DNA from: JBMOUD01 sp049319665
GTDB lineage: Bacteria > Pseudomonadota > Gammaproteobacteria > Enterobacterales > Enterobacteriaceae
Reading direction: 5' to 3'
Length of the DNA stretch: 64,000 bases
Assembly: GCF_049319665.1 (NCBI RefSeq)
Contig: NZ_JBMOUD010000010.1
Span: forward strand, 1-64,000
Under the pieces are notes generated by a model. The model was not told the origin of the DNA, searched no databases, and saw only the letters and a program-made list of their open reading frames with translations. The position numbers were made by a program, and so were the translations under genes. This document shows positions 63,442 through 64,000 of the stretch, piece after piece; position 1 is the first letter of the stretch, and each line of letters starts with the position of its first letter.

Positions 63442-63660
63442 TTACCGGTGTTTTTGACGATAACTGGTACCTCGCACGACAATCAGCAGATCCTCACTGT
63501 TAGCGAGGGTGTAGTTTCCGCCGTTCATTCGCGTCTGGCAGTTCAGCAGATTGAGGAAGTCGTAAAAATTTACCGGCCCCGTAATCAATGGAATTTGAAT
63601 ACTTTCTATTTCTAAGCCAGAGCAAACGAAAGTCATCAGAAATAAGATACCAGTGAGCAA
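63442..63660 (-). CDS. Possible small exported protein
   Basis: A 72-codon frame starts from TTG with a short hydrophobic N-terminus containing FLMTFVCSG, which could be a signal or lipobox-like segment. The rest (GPVNFYDFLNLLNCQTRMNG) reads protein-like. The start codon is weak and no ribosome site is clear. The family is not recognised; it may be a phage-type lipoprotein remnant. Confidence 0.3.
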   Translation of the reverse strand: MLTGILFLMTFVCSGLEIESIQIPLITGPVNFYDFLNLLNCQTRMNGGNYTLANSEDLLIVVRGTSYRQKHR

Positions 63661-63753
63661 TATTGTACGAGGCGCCTTCCACTTTTGAGTCGTGAAAGTA
63701 TTGTTGTCATAGCGTTTCTCATAATATGTCAGAGCTATCAGATGTGGAGGGGC

Positions 63754-63782
63754 TTGACTGTATCTCTATTGAGATACAGTAT
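63754..63782 (+). promoter_or_regulatory. Promoter and palindromic operator of the toxin-antitoxin locus
   Basis: A -35 TTGACT (63754-63759) and a -10 near 63777 flank a perfect dyad CTGTATCTC-TATT-GAGATACAG (63758-63779). This is where an autoregulating RelB-type antitoxin would bind. Confidence 0.75.
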
Positions 63783-63812
63783 GAGTAAAAGTCCACAAAA
63801 GGAGACATCACG

Positions 63813-64000
63813 ATGGCTGCTCAAACATCCATGCTACACATTCGTATAGACGAAAAACTGAAGGCTGATGCTGCCGAAACGCTCGCTAATGTCGGCTTGT
63901 CTTTATCGGATGCAGTGCGGATCTTTCTAACCCGAGTGACCAAGGAGGGAGGATTGCCAATGGGACTGACTATTGACCCGGAAGCTTATGATCAATGGTT
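63813..64000 (+). CDS. RelB/DinJ family antitoxin (partial, cut by window end)
   Basis: The visible 62 residues start MAAQTSMLHIRIDEKLKADA, then LANVGLSLSDAVRIFLTRVT. This is the ribbon-helix-helix antitoxin pattern of RelB/DinJ. AAGGAGA precedes the ATG. A YafQ/RelE-type toxin gene is expected just beyond the window. The gene represses itself through the palindrome upstream. Confidence 0.85.
   Translation, partial: MAAQTSMLHIRIDEKLKADAAETLANVGLSLSDAVRIFLTRVTKEGGLPMGLTIDPEAYDQW

Overview
The window is chromosomal DNA of an enterobacterium, most likely a Yersinia. Three things point there: a type I-F CRISPR repeat of the Yersinia kind, many 127-bp ERIC elements ending in TATACCC/GGGTATA, and a core gene order that follows the E. 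coli/Yersinia map (glmY-glrK-qseG-glrR-glnB, hmp/glyA, csiE, suhB/trmJ-iscR-iscS, pepB-sseB-ndk-rlmN-pilW-rodZ-ispG-hisS-yfgM-bamB-der, xseA/guaB-guaA). No rRNA or tRNA gene was seen. The species cannot be named from this sequence alone.

Layout. (1) 1-1871: a type I-F CRISPR array of 29 full repeats plus a degenerate terminal repeat, read left to right; no cas genes are in the window. (2) 1872-8935: accessory genes (LysE-type exporter, class II deacetylase-like amidohydrolase, MoaF-like protein, hexapeptide acyltransferase, cold-shock protein with a cspA-type cold box) and a small-gene zone with two 29-residue membrane proteins that look related. An isolated CRISPR-like repeat lies just upstream of the acyltransferase, and ERIC elements cluster at 8135-8935. 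(3) 8936-21333: transport and metabolism. These are sdaC, a yhjX-like pyruvate-responsive MFS carrier with a clear YpdB site, an amino-acid ABC transporter operon behind a sigma-54 promoter (binding protein, fused permease-ATPase, GntR regulator, DUF1989 enzyme), a LysR-controlled tautomerase pair, and a second PBP2. (4) 21334-54259: conserved core. glmY carries three GlrR boxes and a sigma-54 promoter and sits directly in front of the genes for its own regulators. The isc locus is very unusual: iscR and iscS are present, but iscS lacks its C-terminal tail and runs straight into pepB, so iscU, iscA, hscB, hscA, fdx and iscX are missing here.

(5) 54248-64000: a genomic island in the 3' end of guaA. 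It starts with a truncated P4-type integrase and an IS3-like element whose transposase has an in-frame amber codon. Copies of the guaA 3'-terminal GAGTGGGAGTGA sequence recur at 56632, 59322 and 63316. Each is preceded at 64-68 bp by ATGGT and followed within about 40-80 bp by a hairpin or a copy of the guaA terminator stem. This suggests three stacked insertion modules. Module 2 (56643-59333) holds only a two-gene cassette: an unknown protein and a zinc-ribbon alpha/beta-hydrolase with a C-terminal membrane anchor. Module 3 (59334-63327) holds only a Septu-like pair, an ATPase with a long N-terminal region resembling a dead HsdM methylase plus an HNH nuclease. Both look like anti-phage cassettes. 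Downstream begins a RelB/DinJ-type antitoxin gene behind a palindromic operator, cut by the window end.

The strongest candidates for something undescribed are the module 2 hydrolase cassette, the methylase-like/PtuA fusion, the stacked guaA modules, and the stripped isc operon.
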